64,000 nt of DNA from Diadema setosum. Its lineage: Eukaryota; Echinodermata; Echinoidea; Diadematoida; Diadematidae. Below, one piece after another: positions 45,371 to 54,899 of the stretch. Each line of letters begins with the position of its first letter. The first letter of the stretch is position 1. The notes under the pieces were generated by a model that ran no database searches, was not told where the DNA came from, and saw only the letters and a program-made list of their open reading frames with translations. The stretch is taken from NCBI GenBank assembly GCA_033980235.1, contig CM067077.1, positions 8,030,602 to 8,094,601 of the forward strand. Direction: 5' to 3'. The position numbers and the translations under genes were made by a program.

Positions 45371-46445
45371 TATAATTATATCTATAACGGGAGAAGAGGA
45401 CTTATCACAACAATGTCAGACCTCATTTAAATGGTGATCAATGATGGAAAGTATGGCATACATGTATATCACTTTGAATGATGGTCAAATTTCAGAACAT
45501 TTCTTTGGCCTTTCGACAACATTCCATTCTTTTCTTCTTTTTTTTTCCTGGAGTTCTCCAGTACATTTTCCCTTTTCTAAATGTGTGTATATTACTCAAG
45601 TAAATTATTTGAATATATTTCACAGACAGCTGGCATGTCTTGTATTTCATAGTTTGGTGTCATAGTGCTCTGTGTGATTGTGATGTGTGGTTTATACAAA
45701 TGTACAGTTCATGTAAATTTCATGTAACATGCATACACATAGCAAGATAAAAAAGAACAGTGGAAAGTCGTGCAGTATGATACATGCATGGCACTGGGAT
45801 ACATTGTTTAGTTTGTGTGGCATATTTTAATTTTAGTAGCCAAAACAAAGAAAGAAATTTTCTCCATTAGGGGAAAAAAATTGTTTATATCAGGAACATG
45901 CATAAAACTGAAAAAAACCCAACCAAAAACAAAAACAAAACAAAAACAAAAACAAAAACGAAGCAAAAACAAAAACTGAATGTATATACTGATGTCATAT
46001 TACACATGTACTGGTGAAATGGCATTTTCCCTTACAATTTGGAGAAAACAAAACTAGGGGTTTTTATCAAGATGGGCAAATTATCTATAATAGTTCATAT
46101 ATTTATAAACCACATTTTCTTTTTCACCTTAAAAGACTTGGTCAGGCATTCTTATTATCACAAATGTATATAAAAAAAAAATACATTTCAGAAATGGAAA
46201 TGTGCACCTTAACAAGTATTTTGTCTCGGTTTTCTTGCTCTTTTAATAGAACATTGTTATGGTTGATGTACCCTTAAAAAGGCCATATTATATGAGTGAG
46301 AGAATATGCAAGGTAAGATGTATTTCATAAGCTATGTAGTATGATGACAAATGGACCTGGACCTAAAGTTTGTGACTTCTATGCACAGGTGTGTATGAAA
46401 ATGTGTGTGTATTTATGTATGCATGTATGTACGTATGTATATGTA

Positions 46446-46446
<1 letters not shown>

Positions 46447-46509
<63 letters not shown>
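46447..46509. repeat. (TA)n microsatellite
   Basis: About 30 TA units preceded by a TATG/TACG variant tract from 46410. MITE copy 2 begins directly at its end. Confidence 0.9.
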
Positions 46510-46513
<4 letters not shown>

Positions 46514-46754
46514 GAGTTTGTTTGCAAAAACCGATAAGTCCATTTTTGAAGATTTTGAAGTACGGTCTCTGTCACAAAGTACAAAATGATACCTTTTAAA
46601 TGATATATTGGTCACTACATATGAAGGTATATTTTTGAATGGTCAGAAGAAGCAAAAACTTTCTTATCATTCCCTTTATTTTTCTTGACCTTTAATCGCA
46701 AATATCTCCATTTGACAAATATGGACTTATCAGTTTTTGCAAACAAACTCTTCA
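46510..46754. mobile_element. TGAAGAG MITE copy 2 (reverse)
   Basis: Same inverted ends as copy 1 but with the interior reversed (GAAGATTTTGAAGTACGGTC at the left). 245 bp, flanked by TA on both sides. Confidence 0.9.
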
Positions 46755-46891
46755 TATATAAATATATTATATAGTTGAAAGAAATTGGACTGATGCGGGA
46801 GGTTGCTCTCGACTTTCAACAGCTTTCAACTATATGCATCCAACAATGCGGCACCGCGTACGTTCGGGACCCAGGGAACTATTTCTCACAT

Positions 46892-46892
<1 letters not shown>

Positions 46893-46975
<83 letters not shown>

Positions 46976-46977
46976 TA
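46893..46977. repeat. (TA)n microsatellite
   Basis: About 40 TA units with one TATG interruption, abutting MITE copy 3. Confidence 0.9.
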
Positions 46978-47183
46978 TGAAGAGTTTGTTTGCAAAAACC
47001 GATAAGTCCATATTTGCCAAATGGAGATATTTGCGATTTTTTTTACCATAACTTCAAAAATGTACCTTTATATGAAGTGACAGATATATCACTTAAAAGG
47101 TATTATTTTGTACTTTATGACAAGAGACCGTACTTCAAAATCTTAGAAAATGGACTTATCGGTTTTTGCGAACAAACTCTTCA
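46978..47183. mobile_element. TGAAGAG MITE copy 3 (forward, internal deletion)
   Basis: The same ends and forward interior as copy 1. It lacks about 40 bp after GGAGATATTTGCGATT, where the other copies have AAAGGTCAAGAAAAATAAAG. 206 bp. Confidence 0.9.
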
Positions 47184-47310
47184 TATGTATATAATATATA
47201 CACATACACATTTATATATTTATATATTTATATGTTTATATATTTATATATTTATATGTTTATATGTTTATATGTTTATATATTTATATATTTATTTATT
47301 TATATAATAT
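47184..47310. repeat. TATATTTATATG-type AT-rich tandem tract
   Basis: Tandem TTTATATA/TTTATATG units about 6-12 bp long join MITE copies 3 and 6. Confidence 0.8.
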
Positions 47311-47545
47311 GTAAAGAATTTGATTGCAAAGCAGGTAAAGTTCATTCATTTTTTTAAATACATATGCCCGTCATCAGATAGATAAAAAAACCTTTCCAGG
47401 GATACCCCACTTGTTATACAACAAGGAATATGAAGTTATGGTTGAAAATATCCAAAATTTTATTTTCTCTTTGCAGCTTTAATTGCAAATATCTCAATTA
47501 AAGCAACAGGAATGAAGTTGACTTATTTTGAGATAAAACTTTTCA
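47311..47545. mobile_element. Diverged relative of the TGAAGAG MITE (copy 6)
   Basis: Ends TGTAAAGAATTTGATTGCAA and ATTTTGAGATAAAACTTTTCA resemble the other copies at most positions, and the interior shares AATTGCAAATATCTC. It is much more diverged than the others, so it is an older insertion or a sister family. Confidence 0.55.
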
Positions 47546-47661
47546 TTATATATATCTCCATTCATACATTATATGTGAACATTATAGTATAATATACATT
47601 ATGTGCACTGAAATCACAGTATAATTTCAGCTTGCTACATACCAGTGATACATGTTCCATA

Positions 47662-47913
47662 TGAAGAGTTTGTTTGCAAAAACCGATAAGTCCATTTTTG
47701 AAGATTTTGAAGTACAGTCTCTGTCATAAAGTACAAAATAATACCTTTTAAATATATAATATACTGGTCACTACATATAAAGGTACATTTTTGAAGTTAT
47801 GGTTAAAAGAAGCAAAACATTTCTTATTATTCTCTATATTTTCTTGACCTTTAATCGCAAATATCTCCATTTGGCAAATATGGACTTATCGGTTTTTGCA
47901 AACAAACTCTTCA
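47662..47913. mobile_element. TGAAGAG MITE copy 4 (reverse)
   Basis: 252 bp, ends as in copy 1, interior in reverse orientation. It is the only full copy not beside a long (TA)n tract, though TA flanks both ends. Confidence 0.9.
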
Positions 47914-48062
47914 TATATATTTCTGTCAGGAACTATTGGTATAAGAACACTAATCAGTTACATTTTTTTTTTCTAAACCAGTTATGGCCAGTTTCAAACT
48001 GCGGGCAGAGGGTGACATACTGCATAAGAATTCTCTAGACGCAAGTTTTGACTTAGTATAGA

Positions 48063-48150
48063 GGTGAAAAAAGAAAGAAAGAAAGAAAGGAAGGAAGGAA
48101 GAAGGAAAGAAAGAAAGAATGAAAGAAAGAAAGAGAGATAGATAGATCTA
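48063..48150. repeat. (GAAA)n/(GGAA)n microsatellite
   Basis: AAAGAAAGAAAGAAAGGAAGG-type purine repeat with a short GATAGATAGAT tail; a G-run follows at 48211-48228. Confidence 0.85.
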
Positions 48151-48776
48151 CAATGTAATTAACTAGCACATAAATTAATAAAACTTCCTTTTCTTATAAC
48201 ATTTTACAGGGTGGGGGGGGGGGGGGGGTTGGAACAGTCTTTGAATTTGTATATATCGAAATGGTGGAATAATGAGGAATTCCAAAGGGTTGGGGGTACA
48301 TATTCAAAAACATTTGATAGTTTCTTGTCTGATGTATGACATGCATTGACCACATAGAGCAGAGATATTACTCTCACATTTGAAAGGTAATGGTTGATAC
48401 ATGATAATTTTCAATGGGAATGGGGAATATCTAAAAACACTGAGAGTGAAAATAACTTACTTTAGATTTTGATGACCAACTGTGCATTTCATTATCAAAA
48501 ACAGGTGAATTTCACTTTTATTGTATATTTATCTATACATGTAGCACATTTAGGCCTACTTCCTTTATTGTCCTTAGGCACTATGAAGAAATTTTCAGTG
48601 TTCTCTGTGTTTGAATTAATTACTTTACTCTGTTATGAAAATGAAATTTAACAAGGACTGACATACTTTCGTGATCTTTTTGAATTTATTTCTTACATGC
48701 GCGATGCTCTTTTTAACCCCCCCCCCCCTTTTTTTGTATTTTTTTTTTGGTATTATTATTGTATATAATATATATA

Positions 48777-49019
48777 TGAAGAGTTTGTTTGCAAAAACCG
48801 ATAAGTCCATTTTTGAAGATTTTGAAGTATGGTCTCTGTCATAAAGTACAAAATAATACCTTTTAAATGATATATTGGTCACTACATAAAGGTACATTTG
48901 TGAAGTTATGGTCAAAAGAAGCAAAATTTTTCTTATTATTCTCTTTATTTTTCTCGACCTTTAATTGCAAATATCTCCATTCGGCAAATATGGACTTATC
49001 GGTTTTTGCATACAAACTC

Positions 49020-49023
<4 letters not shown>
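48777..49023. mobile_element. TGAAGAG MITE copy 5 (reverse), next to NDUFB5
   Basis: 247 bp, ends as in copy 1, interior in reverse orientation. It sits between a short TA tract on the left and a long (TA)n plus poly-T tract on the right (49024-49103). Its right end is 175 bp before the NDUFB5 start codon, so it is part of the immediate upstream region of that gene. Confidence 0.9.
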
Positions 49024-49080
<57 letters not shown>

Positions 49081-49103
49081 TTTTTTTTTTTTTTTTTTTT
49101 TTT
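49024..49103. repeat. (TA)n followed by poly-T
   Basis: About 28 TA units then a run of about 23 T, directly upstream of the presumed NDUFB5 5' UTR. Confidence 0.9.
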
Positions 49104-49198
49104 GGTGGTGGTCTTTGTACCACCACGCGATACAAAACTCCGTAAGCGAACAAAAGGAAAGGTTTGAAACCAAGACTAACCCCATTCACATTTTCAAG
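49104..49198 (+). promoter_or_regulatory. NDUFB5: NDUFB5 proximal promoter / 5' UTR with YY1-like site over the ATG
   Basis: Only about 95 bp of non-repetitive sequence separates the poly-T tract from the start codon. TTTTCAAGATGGCGCTCG at the ATG matches the CAAGATGGCGGC-type YY1 consensus that commonly overlaps start codons of mitochondrial protein genes in animals. A short hairpin GGTGGT/ACCACC lies at 49104-49124. The transcription start is not identified. Confidence 0.5.
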
Positions 49199-49310
49199 AT
49201 GGCGCTCGTTGGTGGACGAACGTTGTGTCGAAACCTGCTGATTGCACGCACAAATTCACCTGTTATACGAAGTGCAATCCATCCAAAATGCAAAACATCA
49301 AATTCTCAAG
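49199..49310 (+). CDS. NDUFB5: NDUFB5 exon 1 (presequence)
   Basis: Encodes [20 protein letters not shown] and on to NSQ plus one base, donor AAG/GTAATT. Positively charged and amphipathic, consistent with mitochondrial import. It is preceded by the YY1-like context. Confidence 0.9.
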
Positions 49311-49547
49311 GTAATTCTTCGAATAATTCTCTTTCTGTAGTTTCGGTTAAATGGGTTGTAGTAATTCTAGCGGTAACAAATCGGTGAACTTCTTCTTTAT
49401 CCCTGCATATATCGGTCCCACATATTGGGATTCATGTTTTCTTTTAATTTGTGCTTGCCAAGCCAGAGCAGAGCGGCCAGAGGGCTTTGCCAAGTGCTGG
49501 GCCAGGCCCAGGCTATCTGCTATATGCGACCTGTCACGGTGCTATGC

Positions 49548-49578
<31 letters not shown>

Positions 49579-52500
49579 TTTATGTGCTGAAATAGTCCAT
49601 GTGCACCACTCCAGCTCCCACCATTCACTGCCATTCATTTTGTCATATCCGCACGTAGAAAAATCCCCATAATAGAAAACTGTGAACAGACGTGCTGATT
49701 GCATTGGCTGATTGCCCGGCCATCTGCTTCACCGCACAGAGCGGTGTGTGAGATTCACTACTCCATGGATCGTCGTGTTATGCAGCGGTCATGATTGCGG
49801 CGTATGGCATATTTTCCATGCCATGTTGTTAGTTAGTGCAGTGGGAGCTAAGTAAAAGTAAATATCAATGTACGAATGATTCATGGCAAGTTAAATGAAG
49901 ATGAAGTTGGTAGGTCAGTTATTGAATGTTACTTATTGATATTGCTGTGTTTCATTATGTGTCTTTTCCAGTGTACGACATTGTCGTTCGAGGGATGGCA
50001 GGTGGCGGAACTCCAAAAATGTACATCAAATCTTCCAGATACACAGACACTAGGTTTCTCAGAGCAGCGGTAAGAAATATAGAGCAGCTGTACTCTTTGT
50101 GTATGAAATTTTACATGCACTTATTACAAAAGTGACTGTATACTCACCGTCACAATTATCAGTCTTTGAAAATATCCTCATATTTTTTCTGCATGCTGTC
50201 ATTATCCAAAGGAGTGCAATTAGCTTGATAGCCATCCAGGAATTAGTGCTGTTTTTGTGTTATTGTGACAATATCTTATTTTTTTTTTTTCATTCTTGTG
50301 TATTTGCAAACTATAGAGGCTGGTGAAATGTCATAGTAAAGGTCAGTGACAGTGGCAGAAATAATGAGACGAAGTTTAATTACAAGCAAGTCTATTCAGT
50401 TGCAGCAAACTATGATGTCAGTTGAAATTCCTTTTCTGATCCAAAGTGGTCAGTGTAGGCAGTCATGCTGGTGTTTCTGGAAGTGAAAGTAGATGCTAGG
50501 ACCTGATAGACCTAAAGTGCTTTGACCAAATGAGAAAAGAAATAGTTTAGCAAAATTTAACTTAGAAATGTTTTCTGGATACTCTCTTTGCTGATTATGT
50601 GATTTCCCAGGCGTGTACAACAGAAGGCCATTGGTCAATTCCACCGAAAGGTTGCATTTTATGAAAATCAAACTATTGAGTATAGATGACTAATGAAGCT
50701 TAATTAGATGATCTGGTATTGTTTACTCAAAGCAGTCTTTCACAACGGATATTTTGATACCTCATTTGTGAATATCGGTCAACGTGGAGAGGAGTTATGT
50801 CCGAAAAACCTTCATTTTTCATGAAAATTGCCAATTTTTTGCAGAAATTATGTATCATTTCTGATACACTATCATGACCATAATACAGCTTGTGTAATTC
50901 TCAGATGGCTTATTTTCTGAATGTTCTTTGGTCATAGATTGGTTTTATGATGTTCTAGAACTTGTTCCGGCATCAGTAAATATTATTCTCTCAATCTCAA
51001 AATGTGGTAGTTGATAGCATCCCATAAGTCACGTTTTTGTGTCCCATCAGTCACACTGGTTTTCCCTATCCTGCTACTGTACCAATGAGTAGATATTCAT
51101 ACCACTTGGCTCAGGGTAAGCACCAACTCTTTGCTACATTCAGGAAAGAAAATATCTTTCCAGAGACTCTGTGTGTAAGAATATTTTAGAACTTACTTTC
51201 CCATGTGAAAAACGGTGGTCCTCAGATGTCCCATAAGTCACGACAGCAAGTTTTCATTGCTGTATGTAATGCAATGATACTTTTCAAACTAAGTATGGTG
51301 TTTTCATAAACTGTGATATGATAGATCTAACCATGAACTGAGAAATATGCATTTGATGCAACTATTTTCTCAAAATACTGGTTTGAAATTGCCGAAAATT
51401 GTCACTTTGTCCCATATGAAAGTCACAATGGAATTGACCCATTGCAAAATCTGTAAAAATCTTGTGAATATTGATGAGAATGGTATAATCTGCAATGCAA
51501 TCTAACAAACAAGAATTACTTTGTAGAATTAGTGATGGGTCTTCATGCAACATGCATTGCTATGCTTCTTTTCTTCTTGTCTGTCTTCTCACACCATTTG
51601 TATTGCTTGTGTGGCTCCTACCTGGATACTATTGAATTTTCAGGCCTATTTGACAAGCAGACTGACATTGTAAATTAACCCTTCCCAAACCCCAAGCCCT
51701 CACCATGCCTGATATTTCTCATAATTTCTGTTTTGTCTCCACAGAGATTCTATTTTCTGCTGACTGGTGTACCAGTCCTCACATTTGCAACGTTGGTCAA
51801 TGTCTTCATCGGTAAGATCATACCAGCAAACACAGTACAGTGCACTCCCGTTATAGCGAACATGATTATAACAAAATTCCTGTTACAACGAAGTGAAATT
51901 TCAGGCCACAACATTATCCACTCAATGTATTTTTATTGTTTATTTGTTTGGTCATAATGAAATTTCGATATAACAAAAGAAAATTGACTGTCCCAAGGAC
52001 TTCGTTATAACGGGAGTCCACTGTACTCATTTTATGTTGATGTTGGTGCATGGCGTGAATATTTCACCAGTAGGCCTTACTCCTATTTACCATACAAACC
52101 TTTTACATTGGGTGTGATCCCAGAATTGGTGTAGCTATACATCAGCAAATATTGGGAGGTCTTATCATCTTTTTTTTTTTTTCTTCTTCTTTTTGTGAGG
52201 ACTGAGATGAGACATGTGCAACTTAAAATGATATTTGTTTATGCCGAAGCACCTTATTTGGGAGATGGTAAAGCCCAAGGCTACCAAGACTTGCTATTTT
52301 CTTCTTGTTTTACTGCAATTTTTTTTTTTTCGTAAAAAAAAAGAAAAAGAAAGAAAGATGAAAAGTACATATTCCCTGGCTCTGTTACTGACGTTTGTGT
52401 GTGATGGTGGATGTAATTTCCCCTGTTTTTTGTAAGAGGTCTGGAAAGCTAAGTGCTCTTTATTATGCTAGAAAAGTAAAAATATGCTGAATTTTCTTGA

Positions 52501-54899
52501 TTTTCTTTTTATAATTTTCCATACGTGACCTAACAATTTGTTGCAATCTTTTCACCCAGCAATGCCAGCACAGAAACTTTACAAATTTGTAGCATTTTTT
52601 AATGGATTGTCAGATTTTTTTCTCAAACTTTCAGTAATGTGTTCTACTAATATTGCTGTATTCACTCAATCCACATGTGTATTTAGGGTCCATATTCCTT
52701 TATGTCCATGGATTCAGACATATTTTAGGGAAAAGCAGCACCTTGCCTTGGATAAAGTGTGGCATACAGTACATGAGGTGTACCATGTACTACAATTCAT
52801 CTTTGCCTCATCTTGTAGGAGAAGCAGAGTATGCAGAGATTCCTGAGGGGTATGAGCCAAAGCACTGGGAATACCACAAGGTAAAGATTACATCTGCTTG
52901 CAGAAGCACCTCTGGGCCTGAAGAAATGGTGCATGGGAAGCATTCACAAACTATATGCTACCAGCAGCTCTTCTGATCTGGATGATGATAGTGTAATCTT
53001 TCTGGTATAGTGCATTATGCATCTGGCAAGGTCTCTATGAACTTGAAATAAGAGACAAGAAGACACTCCTAACAAGTGAAGAACATCTCTTGTATTGGCA
53101 TGTGGACAGTGTACATTTCCAGGCTAACCAACAAACCAATTAGACTACTGAATATTAGGAGCTGCAGAACCCTGAATGGAAACTTAAAGTGAGTGAGCCC
53201 TGGTTAGGCGATTATGGTGAAAACTACCATGGACAATGATGCTGGAAAAAAGCTTTCTATGACTGTTGCTGTATGTTTATGCTTCAATATGATAATTGAA
53301 ATAATGCTGATTGTCATTATCATAATCACCATCAATATATCTCTTTGATGTAATATATTCATTTGCTGGGTTGGATGTGACTGTATTGGTGTGGTTGTGT
53401 TTTGTGAACTATCAAAACAGCGCACGAATTCATCGTTTTTACCATTGCATGTACACTAAATTAGAGTTTCTATTTTTCGACAGCATCCGATAACCCGATG
53501 GCTATCAAGAAATCTGTATCCTAGCCCCCAGCAGGATTACGAGAAGATGGCTCACTACATGGAGATTGAAGGGGAGAAGATGAAGGCTAGGTAAGCCGAA
53601 AGTTTTCCTCTCTTGAAAACCAAGGGCCTGCTTCAAAGTGTGTGTGCAGTAACGATTGTGAGTTGCAGCAAATGCTGTTGAATAATGTGGCAACACAATG
53701 AGAGCTCTCATCTCTACCCTATTTCATAAAAAAAGTTGACATGATAGCAACTCTTGCTGGAAAGGTAATTGTCATGGTAACGACAAGAATCCAGCTTCCT
53801 GATTGGCTGTTGCTATTGGAAGTTGTCGTTCCAGCAAAAGAGTTGCGATCCTAACATCTTGTATGAAACGGGACTCTGATTGGTTGTTTCCTGGTTGCTG
53901 TCATGGTAACTGCAATTATTGCAGCTGGCAGGGATTGTAAATGACACAGGCCCCTGGTTCTTAATGTCGACAAGACTTTCTGTAACCCATGGTACTTGTA
54001 CATGCATTTCACGCAGCATGAAATGGTGGATAGGTGTGAAAGCTCATCTCTGTTTTCTGTGCATGAAAAGGTGTTGGCAGGCACAGAATGTGCTTCTGTA
54101 TTTACACCACACCATTGTCATGGTGAGCTATAGGAATACAATGTAGCGTGCTCAATGGCTTCAACGACAGAATCATGTGAAATTCAGCATGGTTTATAGC
54201 TAAACTTGTAAAGTTTATCATGCAAGTACTTCCACTTCCAGAGTACCATATCAATAATCACTTAGAGACAGACTGTTTGTTGTTCATGAAGTTACTACTA
54301 CAGTGAGTTTTACATGCAGTAAGCCCCATTTATAGTTCACCCTTCCCTTTTTTCGCACACGCAATGTATGTGCTTCATAAATCATAAAGCCAGTAACATT
54401 GAAGCTAGTTACACTTTCTTCTTTTCATTTCAAACACAAGTTTAGAATTACACTTATCACATTTAACACTTATGTACCTTTCCAAAAACCAGAAGTCGTT
54501 AAAAAGACATAAAAACTGTAGTTGACCTTTTTTCTCCCCATGAGTCTAGTGTAGACCAAAAACTTACCCAACTCAGTGCTTTGTAGGCCTAAAACCCTCA
54601 GATTATGCTTGTATTTAGCAGAAAAATAACACTGATGTAATTAGTCCCTGCATCAGCTGTCATACTAACCACATTCCTATGGCAGTGTTGCATTTTCCTC
54701 CTCATGTCCTCATAATTGTTCACACTGATTGTCAATTGGTTCATTTTGTAAAAATTGTTTATTCTCTTTTTAATCTCTCCTATTTAGGGGAGAGGAGCGG
54801 GAGGTCAGGCGATTGATGAGGGCAAGGGGTGAAGGTCACTACTACTATGCCGTGGATACGCCTCCAAACTGGAAGTCGGAAGAGGAGATGAAGGAGTGA
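49199..54899 (+). CDS. NDUFB5: NDUFB5, complex I B5 (SGDH) subunit, six exons, 185 aa
   Basis: Exons are 49199-49310, 49972-50069, 51745-51811, 52819-52880, 53484-53590 and 54788-54899, all GT-AG; total 558 nt, against 189 residues in the human protein. NDUFB5 is an accessory subunit of NADH:ubiquinone oxidoreductase in the inner-membrane arm. Residues 1-35 are Arg-rich without acidic residues, as in a mitochondrial presequence. A single membrane helix spans about 72-92 ([20 protein letters not shown]). The matrix/intermembrane part carries the family signatures [19 protein letters not shown] and [13 protein letters not shown]. It reads intact. A pogo-type MITE lies in intron 3 and a TGAAGAG MITE just upstream of the gene. 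Confidence 0.95.
49972..50069 (+). CDS. NDUFB5: NDUFB5 exon 2
   Basis: The acceptor TGTCTTTTCCAG precedes [20 protein letters not shown], then [13 protein letters not shown]. This corresponds to the human segment ending PSRFYDRRFLKLL. It ends in phase 0 at GTAAGA. Confidence 0.92.
51745..51811 (+). CDS. NDUFB5: NDUFB5 exon 3 (membrane helix)
   Basis: Encodes [20 protein letters not shown] then FI plus one base of Gly, equivalent to the human [22 protein letters not shown]. The whole transmembrane segment is in this exon. Confidence 0.95.
51838..52023. mobile_element. 186-bp pogo-type MITE in NDUFB5 intron 3
   Basis: CAGTGCACTCCCGTTATAGC at the left mirrors GTTATAACGGGAGTCCACTG at the right, with TA outside both ends. 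It lies 26 bp after the exon 3 donor. The central part includes a second AAATTTCGATATAAC word. Ends starting CAGT(G)GACTCCCGTTATA are typical of pogo/Tigger-like elements. Confidence 0.85.
52594..52707. mobile_element. Solo arm fragment of the AAAGGACAAGTTCACC foldback family
   Basis: It matches the right arm of 30445-31009 (words AATGGATTGTCAGATTTT, TAATGTGTTCTACTAATAT, TCCACATGTGTAT), with decay toward the TTAA end. It lies about 110 bp before NDUFB5 exon 4 and has lost its partner arm. Confidence 0.7.
52819..52880 (+). CDS. NDUFB5: NDUFB5 exon 4
   Basis: The acceptor CATCTTGTAG precedes [21 protein letters not shown]. This is the family's most conserved block (human [20 protein letters not shown] K). 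Phase 1 in, phase 0 out; donor GTAAAG. Confidence 0.95.
53484..53590 (+). CDS. NDUFB5: NDUFB5 exon 5
   Basis: The acceptor TATTTTTCGACAG precedes [20 protein letters not shown], then [15 protein letters not shown] plus two bases. It corresponds to human [20 protein letters not shown]. Donor GTAAGC. Confidence 0.95.
54788..54899 (+). CDS. NDUFB5: NDUFB5 exon 6 and stop
   Basis: The acceptor TCTCCTATTTAG precedes an exon encoding [20 protein letters not shown], then [16 protein letters not shown] and TGA at 54897-54899. It matches the human C-terminus in the EVRKLMHVRGDG region and is a few residues shorter at the end. Confidence 0.95.

Noticed and set aside
46341..47357. Open frames of Tyr/Ile repeats and MITE-derived peptides
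   Set aside because: They are translations of (TA)n tracts joined to MITE ends.
48965..49387. 140-codon frame overlapping NDUFB5 exon 1
   Set aside because: It reads through MITE, TA and poly-T sequence before entering the true frame; only the part from 49199 to 49310 is coding.
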